A DNA stretch of 64,000 bases from an uncultured Trichormus sp. GTDB taxonomy: Bacteria > Cyanobacteriota > Cyanobacteriia > Cyanobacteriales > Nostocaceae. The stretch spans positions 1 through 64,000 of the forward strand of contig CAKZGI010000287.1 in the NCBI GenBank assembly GCA_936914905.1, written 5' to 3'. A program made the translations under genes and the position numbers. Positions 26,932 to 37,431 of this stretch are shown piece after piece (within the stretch, counting starts at the first letter, position 1; every line of letters starts with the position of its first letter). The notes under the pieces were generated by a model, which was not told the origin of the DNA, made no database searches, and saw nothing but the letters and a program-made list of their open reading frames with translations.

Positions 26932-29886
26932 ATGTCAACGGATAATCAGATGGGGCAGCCAAAAAAACCAATAGGCACCGAACAAAAAATCCAGTCCTTG
27001 GGGAAAATTCTTCAGGTACTGAGAGAAGAAAATAATTTTGAAGTTCTTATCACAATGACAATTACTTATCTAAGATAACAGTTTGAGTACCAATTTATCT
27101 GGCTTGCTCTTTATGACCAAGTAAGCAAAAAATTATATGGTAACGTAGGAATTACACCAGATGGAGAGACAAGTTTTTTAACAAGATCTGTTTTACTCAA
27201 TCCCGGTAATTTATTCACCCAAGTGTTTACAGAACTATGTCCTGTAGGTATAACTAATTTACGGGGAGAACTCCGCATCCCTGAATGGCAAGAAGTACCT
27301 GCTAAATATAATATCTAGGGGACAATTATCTTACCGATTCGGTATAGAGATAATTATTTAGGTATGGTATTACTGGGTTCACAACAGTGGGGATATTTAC
27401 TGGCTGGAGACACAGGAGTAAAACTCTTAATAGTGATAGGTGAACTGGGGGTAGTGCTGGAGCAAAATCAAAAGGAAAACAATCTACAAAACAACCGGAA
27501 TGATTCTACCCAGGAGTTATTACTACAATTAGTAGAGAACTTACGATCCTCCGACCAACTCAATAAAAAGCTAGAAGCCTTAGTAGAAGCAACCCATCAA
27601 CTTATCTCTCCCACTTGCACAAATATCTACTTGTTTGAAAGGGAAGGACACTATTTTTGTTGTCGCATGGGCAGTCAATTGGTGAATATTATCTAGGGAT
27701 TGGAGTATTCAGCCTGCTGATGCAGGCATAACAGTGCAAGAGTTAGGCGATGTCTATTATGCCTTAGTGATTAACCAAATAGTCTGGATGAGTGAATCCA
27801 GCAGTTCCCTGAAAGCCATGCCCAAGGTAAACTGTTACAACTGTTAGGAGTGCCTTCTTTCCTAGTAGCTCCTATCATCTGGCAAAAAGACTTACTTGGC
27901 TTTCTGGCTGTAGAAACCACTGAACCACGAGTTTGGAATCAAGCAGATAAAAATTTTATTCAATGTGTTGCTGGGTTACTCTCCTTAGCTGTTCCCACAG
28001 ACAAAATAGAAACCACTATCAAGCAAATTCAACAAAGTTACCAACTAACGCTCAAATTTGCCCAAGCAGTATATCAACAGCAAGATTTACAACAAACCTT
28101 GCATCCTTTTTCTACAGAACTTTTATAACAACTAGTGGCAACGCGATTTTTGCTGTTAGAGTATGATTCTAATCAAGATATTTATCAGGTGATTTACCAA
28201 GGGGTGTTAAATAATCACCGCATTTGGAAATTTACCCCTACCCCTACCCCTCTGTCATAGATAGATTTTAATCTGTTGCAAAATGCCAAACAAGCGATAG
28301 AAATTCAGGCCTTAGAACATGATCTACGTTTGTTGAGTTTGCATAAACAGTTATTAGAAAATGGTGTCCGATTATTACAAAATGGTGTGCTATCACTTTT
28401 AATTTGGATTTAAATTTGCAACTGTATTGAAGGTTATAAACCTGACGTATTATTGATAATTACTCATAATAGTCATCGTTCTTGGACAACTCCGGAAAAA
28501 GAATTATTGTGGGTAATCAGTGAGTATATTGGTGTTATCTTCCGGAATGGACAGCTAAATATTGTCGGTCAAGAACAGCAAAGAATCGGCAGAATTTAAA
28601 AAAAAACCCAAACATACTCATTCAATTTGAAACTGACACAACCCAGTCAAATACTCTCAAACAAATAGCCAGTGTTTTGTAATGTCCCCTAGCTATCATC
28701 CTCACCTGGAATCAAGGTCAGAATCAGGCAGAAAATATTCACGGTGTAACTACCAGTTATTAATTTACTATTAATGCAGATGTACCGATTTTTATCAACA
28801 GAGATGTTCTCATTGAGTTGGCATTAGCACATCAGAGTTATTTGATTTTCCAAGCTTATGATTTGCCACTAGAAACAAGGCAATGGTTAGCTATTCCTGA
28901 CCGGAGTCGAGTATTTGTAATGGCTTTACATAGTAAGGATGATTCTCAGCCCACAGGTATAGTATTGATGGCAGATTATATGGAGAATAAAAATGGTCAG
29001 AACTTCGACTAAGTGCCACAGTAACTCTTATTTCTCAATTAGCTTGGTAGCACAGTCAACAAAAAACCATTCAAAACCTCAAATTCAATACTGAAGAATT
29101 ATGAGAACTCAACTGGTACAAACATCGTCCTCTAGAAGGAATTCATAGAATGTCAGCGTTGGTACTAGCTCAAGTTCGTGATTTAGGTATTCCCACCAAT
29201 GAACTAACTCAAATCCGTTATAAGCTCCTCTTGCGGCAATTAAATTACATTGCCAACTCGATTACAGGAGTCATCGAACAAGAGCAGTGGCAATTACATC
29301 TTAGTTGGGAAACTATGACAATTTCTGGTTTGTTAAAACGAGCCACTGAAAGAGTAGATATTGTAGTTAAGCAACAACAACTTTGGATAGGTGTTCATGG
29401 TTTAGGAAAACCCCTAGGAGAAGTAAAATCACCGAAAAATACTTCATAATCTGGAGAGCTAATCACTTCGCCTAGCCGATCTACATTGGCTACGGCCGGC
29501 GACATCGTGAAGATTTAATTAGTTCCTCTAAACGTTCTCCAACAGGAGACAGAGTTGATATTTGGTGTCCTGCCATAGATGAGCGATTACTGGTAATATT
29601 AATTACAGATAATTGCATTCTTGATCAACAGCTACTAGCAGAGCTAAATGATAACAGATCCAATGATGTACTTGCTTCGTCATATCTCAATCAACCACCA
29701 GGTTTGCACTTACTAATTTGTCGACAATTAATCAAGCAATTAGGAGGAGAATTACAGATATATGAGTTACTAGATAATCAGGTAGTCAGTCGTTTAATAT
29801 TGCCTTTAGCACCTCATAATTCGGAAGGAAATACTTTAGGTAATACCTTGGGAAAGACTTCTGCCTTAATATTGGGCCAGGAGTAA
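26932..29886 (+). pseudogene. Large GAF-domain sensor protein, broken by many stops
   Basis: The frame opens at ATG 26932 (MSTDNQMGQPKKPIGTEQK) and is readable through a GAF-like region (QFIWLALYDQVSKKLYGNVG), a second GAF-like region (VAPIIWQKDLLGFLAVETTEPRVW) and a C-terminal kinase-like region ending LHLLICRQLIKQLGGELQI. Stops occur near 27075, 27315, 27694 and 28126, all in one frame, and later pieces at 28818-29012, 29150-29449 and 29704-29886 are in different frames. The ancestral protein was about 980 residues. No canonical H-box is obvious, so it may have been an atypical sensor. It is now a pseudogene. Confidence 0.85.
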
Positions 29887-29940
29887 GCTATGTTTTAAAT
29901 ACTTCATGCCATAATCTAAAATCTAGAATATAAAATCTTT

Positions 29941-30113
29941 ATGGGACCTACTAGTTATAAATCTCACTTGCCTGAAAAAATTTGTCCAGTATGCTAACGC
30001 CCCTTCACTTGGCGGAAAAAATGGCAAGATTATTGGGATGCAGTTAAATACTGCTCATGACATTACCGTCCTTGTCATTCTGAAGCTAAATTGTTGACTG
30101 AGAAAAAATTGTC
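29941..30113 (+). pseudogene. DUF2256 protein remnant
   Basis: The frame reads MGPTSYKSHLPEKICPVC-stop-RPFTWRKKWQDYWDAVKYCS-stop. The CPVC...RPFTWRKKW...VKYCS pattern is the zinc-ribbon-like DUF2256 family of about 50 residues. A TAA replaces the residue after CPVC and a TGA follows YCS, so two nonsense mutations disable it. Confidence 0.75.
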
Positions 30114-30180
30114 AATTGACAATTAATTGACAATTGATAATTGATAGCTGATAACTGTTAAAGCTACACAAAAAAAATAG

Positions 30181-31134
30181 ATGAAGTTACAGGTACAACC
30201 TAAGTTAATTATTCATGGTGGGGCTGGTAGTTCTCTCCAAGCTAAGGGAGGACTGGAGACTGTAAGGCGATCACTCCATGTTGTAATAGAGGAAGTCTAT
30301 TCACTCTTGGTGACAGGTGTAAGCGCTTCCGAGGCTGTAGTTCGGGGTTGTCAAATGTTGGAAGATAACCCCCATTTTAATGCTGGTACTGGTTCTGTTT
30401 TACAATCTGATGGTCAAATCCGCATGAGTGCTTCTCTGATGGATGGTACATCAAGGCGATTTAGTGGTGTGATTAATGTTTCACGGGTGAAAAATCCGAT
30501 TGAAATGGCGCTATTTCTGCAAAACTCACCAGATAGGGTATTGTCTGATTTTGGTTCAGCGGAGTTAGCACGAGAGTTACAAGTTCCCAGTTACAATGCC
30601 TTAACTGATTTGCGGCTGAAGGAGTGGATACAAGAACGGGAAGATAATTTTCAAAGGACTATGGCCGGGGTAGTTGCAGAACCGGAAATGGCAGAAAGTT
30701 CTAATGGGGGACGGGGTACGATTGGTGTGGTGGCTTTAGATGGTTATGCTAAATTAGCAGCTGGTACTTCCACTGGTGGTAAAGGTTTTGAGCGCATTGG
30801 GCGAGTAAGTGATTCTGCGATGCCAGCAGGAAATTATGCTACTAGTTATGCTGGGGTAAGTTGTACTGGCATTGGTGAAGATATTATTGATGAGTGTTTA
30901 GCAGCCAAGATAGTCATCCGGGTTAGTGATGGAATGTCTTTGCAAGACGCTATGTTGCGTTCATTCACTGAAGCTAGTAAGAATGAACGGGATTTGGGTG
31001 CGATCGCTCTTGATGCCACTGGCGCGATATCCTATGGTAAAACCAGTGAAATATTGCTGGCTGCCTATCACAATGGTGATACCATCGGCGATACCTTGGA
31101 ATGGAATGATCAGGAATTGATTGGCTATTGTTGA
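30181..31134 (+). CDS. Isoaspartyl peptidase / L-asparaginase (Ntn hydrolase)
   Basis: The 317-residue precursor belongs to the plant-type asparaginase family, which self-cleaves before a Thr nucleophile. The cleavage motif GGRGT places Thr180 as the new N-terminus, followed by IGVVALDGYAKLAAGTSTGG. N-terminal hallmarks IIHGGAGS and NPHFNAGTGSVL are present. In diazotrophic cyanobacteria a homologue hydrolyses beta-aspartyl-arginine, the dipeptide released from cyanophycin, so a role in nitrogen remobilisation is likely but inferred. Start lacks a strong ribosome-binding site and is preceded by repeat-like TTGACAATT motifs. A strong terminator follows. Confidence 0.92.
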   Translation: MKLQVQPKLIIHGGAGSSLQAKGGLETVRRSLHVVIEEVYSLLVTGVSASEAVVRGCQMLEDNPHFNAGTGSVLQSDGQIRMSASLMDGTSRRFSGVINVSRVKNPIEMALFLQNSPDRVLSDFGSAELARELQVPSYNALTDLRLKEWIQEREDNFQRTMAGVVAEPEMAESSNGGRGTIGVVALDGYAKLAAGTSTGGKGFERIGRVSDSAMPAGNYATSYAGVSCTGIGEDIIDECLAAKIVIRVSDGMSLQDAMLRSFTEASKNERDLGAIALDATGAISYGKTSEILLAAYHNGDTIGDTLEWNDQELIGYC

Positions 31135-31181
31135 GGAAGATTTTTTTTACGCCTCATCTTGAGACTTGAGACTCTGCAAAA

Positions 31182-31220
31182 GAAAAACCCCTACATTGGT
31201 TAAGTCAGTAGGGGTTTTTC
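31182..31220 (+). terminator. Rho-independent terminator after isoaspartyl peptidase
   Basis: GAAAAACCCCTAC (31182-31194) and GTAGGGGTTTTTC (31208-31220) form a 13-bp perfect stem with a 13-nt loop; the T-rich arm provides the U tract. It lies 48 nt past the stop. Confidence 0.85.
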
Positions 31221-31225
31221 ACTAT

Positions 31226-31608
31226 TTTTAACTGTTTTAATCGCCTTTCTTACCTTTATCCCGTGTTAGCAACATATAACCACTAAAGACACTTCTTAAC
31301 AGCGTTGCTTGTGGGGGTATAGGAGAAAAAACAGGAGTAGAAGTAGCACAGAAACACCTTATTCAAAGACTTCAATTACCTGAACAGGATGCTTTATAAG
31401 TACTGGAAGGAATTTTAAACCAACATGAATTATTTAATGTTGGCGAATTTATATCTAATCGAGATATATTAAAGTTGCTCTTGAGTATTTCGCTATTAGT
31501 TGGGTATTTCACTATTAGACAGTGATTGGGAAGAAATAGCTGTAGCTGCTGCACATTCAGTACGAGAACAGGTGATTTATCAAGTAAGTAGTAATCAAAT
31601 TCCTGCAT
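31226..31608. other. Decayed intergenic segment
   Basis: Fragments of reading frames exist on both strands: minus-strand TLLRSVFSGYMLLTRDKGKK ending near 31239, and plus-strand LEGILNQHELFNVGEFISN plus a final WEEIAVAAAHSVREQVIYQ before a stop near 31608. None is open over a convincing length and I do not recognise them. Treat as eroded coding sequence. Confidence 0.35.
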
Positions 31609-31632
31609 AAAAAGGTGCGTTGCTAGCGCACC
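31609..31632 (-). terminator. Rho-independent terminator of glmU
   Basis: On the minus strand GGTGCG-CTAGCAA-CGCACC is followed by TTTTT, 10 nt past the glmU stop. It is related to the GGTGCGTCA repeats at 112-168. Confidence 0.75.
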
Positions 31633-31642
31633 CTACAAAACG

Positions 31643-32998
31643 TCAAATTTCAGCTTTTCTCTTCCAACCTGGTTTCACTACTTGACGACTCCGCGCAATT
31701 ACTAAAGCATCATTCTCTACATCTTCTGTCACCGTTGAACCTGCGGCTATGTACACATCATTCCCCACAGTAATAGGTGCAACTAAAACACTATTAGAAC
31801 CGGTTCTGGTGCGATCGCCTATCCTAGTTTTATGTTTCTTCACACCATCATAATTAGCAGTAATTGTTCCCGCACCGATATTTACCTGAGTTCCCGCTTT
31901 GGTGTCACCCAGATATGAGAGGTGTGCTACATTAGTGCTATCGCCTAATTCTGTATTTTTCAACTCTACAAAATTACCAATTCTACAATTAGTACCCACT
32001 TCAGCATGGCCACGCAAATGAGCATAGGGTCCAATTTTCGTTCCTGCTTCCACAAAACTATCTGTAACTACAGAATATTGAACAGCCACATTTCCACCCA
32101 ATTGACTATTTTCAATTAAACTCCCAGGGCCAATACGACTACCAGATTGAATCACCGTTTTACCCCGCAAATGGGTTTGAGGTTCAATAATCACATCTGG
32201 TTGTAATTCTACCGTTTCATCAATGGTAATACTTACAGGATTAATTAGCGTCACACCTGCCAAAAGCCATTTCTCCTTAATGCGTCTCTGCAAAATATCG
32301 TTAGCTGTCGCTAATTGCAATCTATCATTAATTCCCAAAATTTCCTGCTCATCTTCCACATCTACAGCCATCACTTTTCCAACTTGAGTAACAGCATCTG
32401 TAAGATAATATTCTTTTTGGGCATTATTAGCTTCTAAATGAGGTAGGAATTTTGCTAAATCTGACCAACGGAAACAGTAAATCCCCGCATTTACACGGTT
32501 ATCTTCCCTTTGATTAGGAGTACAATCTTTATCCTCAACTATTTTTTGTACAATACCTTCACTGTTACAGAAAACCCTTCCATAACCTTTAGGATTTAAT
32601 AGATGTGCAGAGAGAATAGTACAGGAATTCTGATTTTCTTGGTGAATGTGTAAAAGATTTTTCAAAGTTTCAGTCTGCAACAAAGGCACATCGCCATTTA
32701 AAATCAATAAATCCCCAGTGTAACCTTCTAAATGAGGAAGTAATTGTTGGATAGCGTGACCTGTACCTAATTGTACAGTCTGTTCTACAAACTCCACTTC
32801 GGAAATTTTAGTCAAAGCAGTTTTCACTTGTTCAGACTGATATCCAACAATGACTAACCTGCGTGCAGGTGAAAGAGGTTCAACACTTTCAATAACGCGC
32901 TCAACTAAGGATTTACCACCCAACGAATGTAAAACTTTAGGTAGATTAGATTTCATTCTTGTCCCTTTTCCTGCTGCGAGAATTGCTACAACAACCAT
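31643..32998 (-). CDS. glmU: Bifunctional GlmU: GlcNAc-1-P uridyltransferase / GlcN-1-P acetyltransferase
   Basis: This 451-residue enzyme makes UDP-GlcNAc for peptidoglycan and lipopolysaccharide in the cytoplasm. The N-terminal nucleotidyltransferase has [11 protein letters not shown] (residues 6-16), GTGHAIQQ and NGDVPLL. The C-terminal half is a left-handed beta helix of hexapeptide repeats ([27 protein letters not shown]) containing the acetyl-CoA site and the [13 protein letters not shown] motif. Length is typical of cyanobacterial GlmU. A terminator follows directly; mnmD lies 61 bp upstream on the same strand. Confidence 0.95.
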   Translation of the reverse strand: MVVVAILAAGKGTRMKSNLPKVLHSLGGKSLVERVIESVEPLSPARRLVIVGYQSEQVKTALTKISEVEFVEQTVQLGTGHAIQQLLPHLEGYTGDLLILNGDVPLLQTETLKNLLHIHQENQNSCTILSAHLLNPKGYGRVFCNSEGIVQKIVEDKDCTPNQREDNRVNAGIYCFRWSDLAKFLPHLEANNAQKEYYLTDAVTQVGKVMAVDVEDEQEILGINDRLQLATANDILQRRIKEKWLLAGVTLINPVSITIDETVELQPDVIIEPQTHLRGKTVIQSGSRIGPGSLIENSQLGGNVAVQYSVVTDSFVEAGTKIGPYAHLRGHAEVGTNCRIGNFVELKNTELGDSTNVAHLSYLGDTKAGTQVNIGAGTITANYDGVKKHKTRIGDRTRTGSNSVLVAPITVGNDVYIAAGSTVTEDVENDALVIARSRQVVKPGWKRKAEI

Positions 32999-33059
32999 AA
33001 TTAACTATCAGTAAATTTCAATGATCAATGTTTTTAGTATTTTCAGATTCAGCCTTAAA

Positions 33060-33950
33060 TCATATCAGTGAATCCCATCTTTTTCTCCATAGTGAAGTAG
33101 GTTCTAGAGAAGATGCTTGTTGTTCTTCTTGTCGTCGGTTAATTATGACGTCAGTATTATCATTTAACTCAGGATCACGGTAAGGAATAGCAGCACGAGT
33201 TTGTAAATGTTCTGTTTCGGTTAGTGAAAGAGGATAAATCTCCGTGATGTTTTTTTCCCCATCTTGCGGATATACGGCTATTGTACCAGGAGTACGTCTT
33301 CCCACTGGAGTGGTAGAACCTATTATCAACCCAGCAGATAAAAGTGCAGTGCGTACAGCAGCAGCACAGGAATAAGTAGCTAATAAAGCGTCTTGATGTA
33401 AACAGAAGACTACTTGTCGTATAAATTCCATAGTCCATAATTGTGGACATTGCGGAGGTGAAAATGGGTCTAGAAAAATAGCATCCGCTTGAAAACCAGA
33501 TTTGCGTACTTCCTGAATAGATTTTCTAGCATCACCTATTAATAACTTAGCTTGTAAGCGATTTGTTTGCAAATAGTGTTTAAACGCTAGTTCGGTCAAA
33601 ATTTTCCTATACTGGTCATCCCAATCATGAAATATATTTTGGTTAATCGCTGCTTTGGGAACTTCTGGATTTAGTTCTAAACCAATGATTTCCACAATAC
33701 AAGCAGAATTTTCCTGCCAAATTACCTCTAAGGCTGCGGCTGTGTTGTATCCTAGACCATAACAAACATCTAAAATTCTGACTATTCCCTTCTTGGCTAC
33801 TGTCTGCACTTGAGTGGGAAGTGCAAATTTTAGATAACTCTCTTGTTTTGCTCCATAATGACTGTGAAAAGCTTGGTTAAAGTCTTGAGAAAAGAAGGTC
33901 AATGAACCATCTTGTGTTTGTTGGGGTGTAAAATTATCTGTATCTAACAT
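33060..33950 (-). CDS. mnmD: MnmD-type tRNA (mnm5s2U34) methyltransferase
   Basis: This 296-residue SAM-dependent methyltransferase corresponds to the MnmC N-terminal (MnmD) domain without the FAD oxidase part. Motifs include SLTFFSQDFNQAFHSHYGA at the N-terminus, the SAM loop ILDVCYGLGYN, LLIGDARK, and DAIFLDPFSPPQCPQLW, followed by a C-terminal GRRTPGTIA. The family adds the last methyl group to the wobble uridine of certain tRNAs. The ATG is only 22 bp from the divergent sulfurtransferase start, so the two promoters must overlap. Confidence 0.88.
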   Translation of the reverse strand: MLDTDNFTPQQTQDGSLTFFSQDFNQAFHSHYGAKQESYLKFALPTQVQTVAKKGIVRILDVCYGLGYNTAAALEVIWQENSACIVEIIGLELNPEVPKAAINQNIFHDWDDQYRKILTELAFKHYLQTNRLQAKLLIGDARKSIQEVRKSGFQADAIFLDPFSPPQCPQLWTMEFIRQVVFCLHQDALLATYSCAAAVRTALLSAGLIIGSTTPVGRRTPGTIAVYPQDGEKNITEIYPLSLTETEHLQTRAAIPYRDPELNDNTDVIINRRQEEQQASSLEPTSLWRKRWDSLI

Positions 33951-33972
33951 TTTTCCTATTAAAAATACACTA

Positions 33973-34791
33973 GTGAGTAATAATCAATTTGTTGTCTCTT
34001 CTGAATGGCTATTTGCAAATCTTAATGATTCCCAAGTTGTGATTGTTGATTGTCGTTTTTCTTTGGCTGATTCACAATTAGGACAAAAGCAATATCAAGC
34101 AAGTCATATTTCTCGATCTTACCATTTAGATTTAAATCAAGATTTATCTAGTCCTGTGGGAGAAAATGGGGGAAGACACCCTTTACCTGATATTAATAAT
34201 TTAGCTAAAAAATTAGCAAATATCGGTATCAATTCACAAAAAACTTTGGTAGTTGCCTATGATGATTCACGCTTTGCTTTTGCATCTCGTTTGTGGTGGT
34301 TATTGCGCTATTTAGGACATGACCATGTAGCTGTTTTAGATGGTGGTTTTTGTGGTTGGCAAAAAGCTGGTTATCCTGTTTCTGAAGTGATTTCAGTACC
34401 GAAGAGGGGAACTTTTACACCTCGTTTAAGAACTGAGAAAGTCGTAGATTATACTTATGTTAGAAATTCTAAAGATAGTCCAAATATAGTTTTAGTAGAT
34501 TCTAGGGAGTCTGATCGCTATCGTGGAGAACGAGAACCTATTGATAAGATTGCTGGACATATTCCCGGTGCTCTAAACTATCCCTGGCAAGAAGTTACTG
34601 ATGCTTCCGGTTTCTTACTTCCCCAGTTAGAACATCGTCAAAGATGGGAACAGCTAGAAGCAAATAAAGAAATTTTAGTTTACTGTGGTTCTGGTGTTAC
34701 AGCTTGTGTAAATTTACTTTCTTTAGAAATGGCTGGCATTTCCACCGGTAAGCTTTATTCTGGTAGTTGGAGTGATTGGATTAGTCATTAG
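33973..34791 (+). CDS. Sulfurtransferase (thiosulfate/3-mercaptopyruvate type, tandem rhodanese)
   Basis: Two rhodanese domains make up the 272 residues. The N-terminal inactive domain has VIVDCRFSLAD and HISRSYHLDLNQDLSS, and the C-terminal active domain has VLVDSRESDRYRGE, GHIPGALNYPW and the catalytic loop YCGSGVTAC with Cys238. The loop CGSGVTA is typical of mercaptopyruvate/thiosulfate sulfurtransferases. Start is a GTG at 33973; no upstream in-frame ATG fits. Divergent from mnmD, whose product acts on a thiolated tRNA base; a link between the two is speculation. Confidence 0.92.
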   Translation: MSNNQFVVSSEWLFANLNDSQVVIVDCRFSLADSQLGQKQYQASHISRSYHLDLNQDLSSPVGENGGRHPLPDINNLAKKLANIGINSQKTLVVAYDDSRFAFASRLWWLLRYLGHDHVAVLDGGFCGWQKAGYPVSEVISVPKRGTFTPRLRTEKVVDYTYVRNSKDSPNIVLVDSRESDRYRGEREPIDKIAGHIPGALNYPWQEVTDASGFLLPQLEHRQRWEQLEANKEILVYCGSGVTACVNLLSLEMAGISTGKLYSGSWSDWISH

Positions 34792-34816
34792 CCATAGAGA
34801 ATTAGGGAGAAATAAG

Positions 34817-35056
34817 TTAAAAATTAAATAAATTCCTGAACTCCTTCTTCTGATACCTTAATTCTGACAAATTAAAACCCAGAATTTCCGCATAAATTAT
34901 ACCAGGAAGATTTCCTGAAACTTCTTCATGAAGACCAGTCGATTCCATCTCACGTAATTCTCCGTAAATGAGTTCATCACAGGAGTTGTCCCCATACTCA
35001 ACTAACAATTGCTCAAATGTGATGACTTTCGTAGGGCTGTATATAATTAAGTTCAT
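34817..35056 (-). pseudogene. Truncated Uma2 (DUF820) family protein
   Basis: The 79-residue frame reads KVITFEQLLVEYGDNSCDELIYGELREMEST and HEEVSGNLPGIIYAEILG, matching the N-terminus of Uma2/DUF820 proteins, a putative restriction-endonuclease-like family abundant in cyanobacteria. After ILG the sequence diverges and stops, so the catalytic second half (normally about 110 more residues) is missing. Confidence 0.7.
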
Positions 35057-35131
35057 ATTGTTACAGGAGGTGGTCTTATTTTAACGAAGCTTTCAAAGAA
35101 TTTCCTGTTTATTGAGCTGATTAAAATCTAC

Positions 35132-35960
35132 CTATTTCAAGTCCGAAATTAACACTGAAAAACCATCCTGAAAAATCAATATTCGGAGTGGTAGAACCAC
35201 CAAAATTTAAACCCCCCTGCAAATATATATTACTTGTGTCAGAAGCACGATAATTTAAATATCCAAATGCAAAGTCTTACAAGTTCAACTTATAGTTAAT
35301 ATCCACCTGGAGAGGATTGTATAAATTAGTGTCAGTCCAGAAAAGTTAAACTATCCTGGATTTTCTCATAATTTGTCGAAAAAATATTATTTGTCTGGAA
35401 ATAAACCATATAACCCCGCAAATAGCCTATCAGTTGAAACTGATATGCTGCTTTTTATTGTGATGGAATTAGTATCTCTTATGGTGGTCTTGGTCGTACT
35501 TGTAACCTCAATTCTTGTTCTTGACTTAATTCTTCAGCAGACTGTTCTACTTCTCCTTGTTGTTGAAGAATCTGGATCTGTGTCTCTTCATTACCATCCA
35601 TTGATTGTGGTGATTGTGGATTCAAAAGAGCTTCTGCTGATTAAGAAGATAACCTAGCAAGACGATCAGTCACAAATTCTAATTGCACTATATAAGATTG
35701 CTGTTTAATATTTGCTGATTCTATATTTGAAGGCGTTTCTAAGTACATTACGGATCAATGACTAGGTTGCTGATTTGATCTGCCAAAGCAGCGTATGTTA
35801 TACTTAATACTAAGTCGAGTTGAGGATTCTTTGTTTCTAATTGGGCAGTCCAGGCTCTGTCGATACTAGTGCAACACCATTGTCCACCACTAAAAGTCAA
35901 CAAAATTGCCAAAAAAAAATTTTCTCCTATTTTAGGTTGTATCTTGTATGGTGTTTATTG
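35132..35960 (-). pseudogene. Cyanobacterial outer-membrane beta-barrel protein, broken
   Basis: Minus-strand fragments in several frames read, in order, a signal-like LAILLTFSGGQW, LNPQSPQSMDGNEETQIQI with a Gln/Glu-rich linker (EELSQEQELRLQVRPRPP), IGYLRGY...FQTNNIFSTNYEKIQDSLTF, and the end FGYLNYRASDTSNIYLQGG plus FGGSTTPNIDFSGWFFSVN, closing with FGLEI and TAG. I recall a cyanobacterial family with this order, a secreted N-terminus followed by a beta-barrel. Large parts of the barrel are deleted. The FecR pseudogene next door is divergently oriented. Confidence 0.65.
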
Positions 35961-36339
35961 CATTTGACAAACTTCAATATTGGTGAATGGGAACTACTTT
36001 TTCCTACATCACCTTGCTCAAAGGTTAGGGATACAGTCAGACTCTGTAGCCGTTATCCTGTAAAATTTTGTATATCTAAGTGTGATAGTGCAATAACTAA
36101 AGTGCTGTAAATAAGCATTCATTAGATAATTGAAATTAATGAATCTTGAATTTGTCATTAACCTCAATTTATACATCAACGGACAGTGTATCCTTTAGCT
36201 ATTAAGTCCTTTATTCATTTACATAGATTTAACAAAAAAATAAATAACTTAATTAAAAGTGTTTGACTAAATAAGCTTGATATAAATTTAATTAGTATAG
36301 ATAAATCTATTACCTCAAAGTAAACCAGTTTATAAACAG
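35961..36339. other. AT-rich intergenic region between two pseudogenes
   Basis: No gene is seen. It should hold the former divergent promoters of the outer-membrane protein and FecR-type genes. Poly-A/T tracts dominate. Confidence 0.45.
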
Positions 36340-37431
36340 TTGAATTTAGAGAGGTTCCTAATTATTTTGACTAAATTTCTACCACTATTAGTGCTAGGAT
36401 TATGTATATTTACAGTCCTATCACGAGCAAATCCAGGAAATGCAATAATTTCTCTCACACAAGCGGAGATTCACCAAATCCGTAATATACTGGAGCTGAT
36501 TCCCAGCAATAAATCTCAGAGCCAACCTGCACAGCAACTAGATACTATTACTCGTGGAGATGGTGTATCTACTAGTCGAGCTCCCCTAGCGGATTTATGC
36601 TTTAATGATGTTTCTGTAGCACGGATTGGTGAATAAGCAGTGTTTAAATTTTTACCCGAAACAATAGATTATACACTCTATAACGGAACAGTTTTGCCAT
36701 TCATTCCACCAGGTATGCCTCAAACACGGATTAATACACCAAGTGTCGCTGCTGCTATTTGCGGTTGGGCATTATTTGTTCGGTATAATCGAGAATCAGA
36801 GACTACTGTTATTAGTGCGCCGACAAATAGTGGTATTCAAGTAGTTAACAAGGAAGCTTCCCAAAGTTCGGTTGTGCAGGCAGGACAATTAATGCTTGTA
36901 GTTAAAGGCGAATTTAAAGGTTTATATGATTTTGATTTGAGAGATTTTTATGAAAAAAGTAATTTGGCGCGTGGCTTTGATTTGATTAAGCAAAATTCTT
37001 CTCCCTTACCAGATCTAGAATTAGCGAGTTTTCGAGCTGAAACAGCCGCAGTGGTAGCTGCACAAAAACCTATCCTGGGTTAGGTTGTAATTAACAACCC
37101 ATCTTTTTGAGAGAGGAATTCTAACGCCCGTGGTTCTAACAAGAACTCTAACAACAACTTTGGCAACCGCTCTAACAATAATTCTAACAACAACTCCAAT
37201 AATAGAGATTTTGTGCGAGAACAAAAACCTATCAATCGTCCTTTAAGAGACAATTTAGGAAGAGGCTCTAATGTGGGTAATCCTCATGGACCATTGGATC
37301 TGTTTATCAGAAACGGATACATCATCCGCCAAAATAGATAAAATAATAATCCTGGTCAAGCTCTTGGTAACCAGACCCGTGGCAAGCAAGGCCGTGCCAA
37401 TCGAGGCGGTGGCAATAGCACCAATAAATGA
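36340..37431 (+). pseudogene. FecR-domain protein with four in-frame stops
   Basis: A single reading frame runs the whole length: signal-like LPLLVLGLCIFTVLSRA, a FecR-type domain (LADLCFNDVSVARIGE-stop-AVFKFLPETIDY, INTPSVAAAICGWALFVRY, VVKGEFKGLYDFDLRDFYE) and an Asn/Ser/Arg-rich tail ending GGGNSTNK. Stops lie at 36634 (TAA), 37081 (TAG), about 37108 (TGA) and about 37339 (TAA). At the first, the family has Gln, consistent with CAA to TAA. FecR domains in cyanobacteria occur in exported proteins of unknown role. The last codon overlaps the next ATG. Confidence 0.8.

Noticed and set aside
35373-35657. 94-codon plus-strand ORF rich in Val and Leu
   Set aside because: It is the complement of the Gln/Glu-rich linker of the outer-membrane protein pseudogene.
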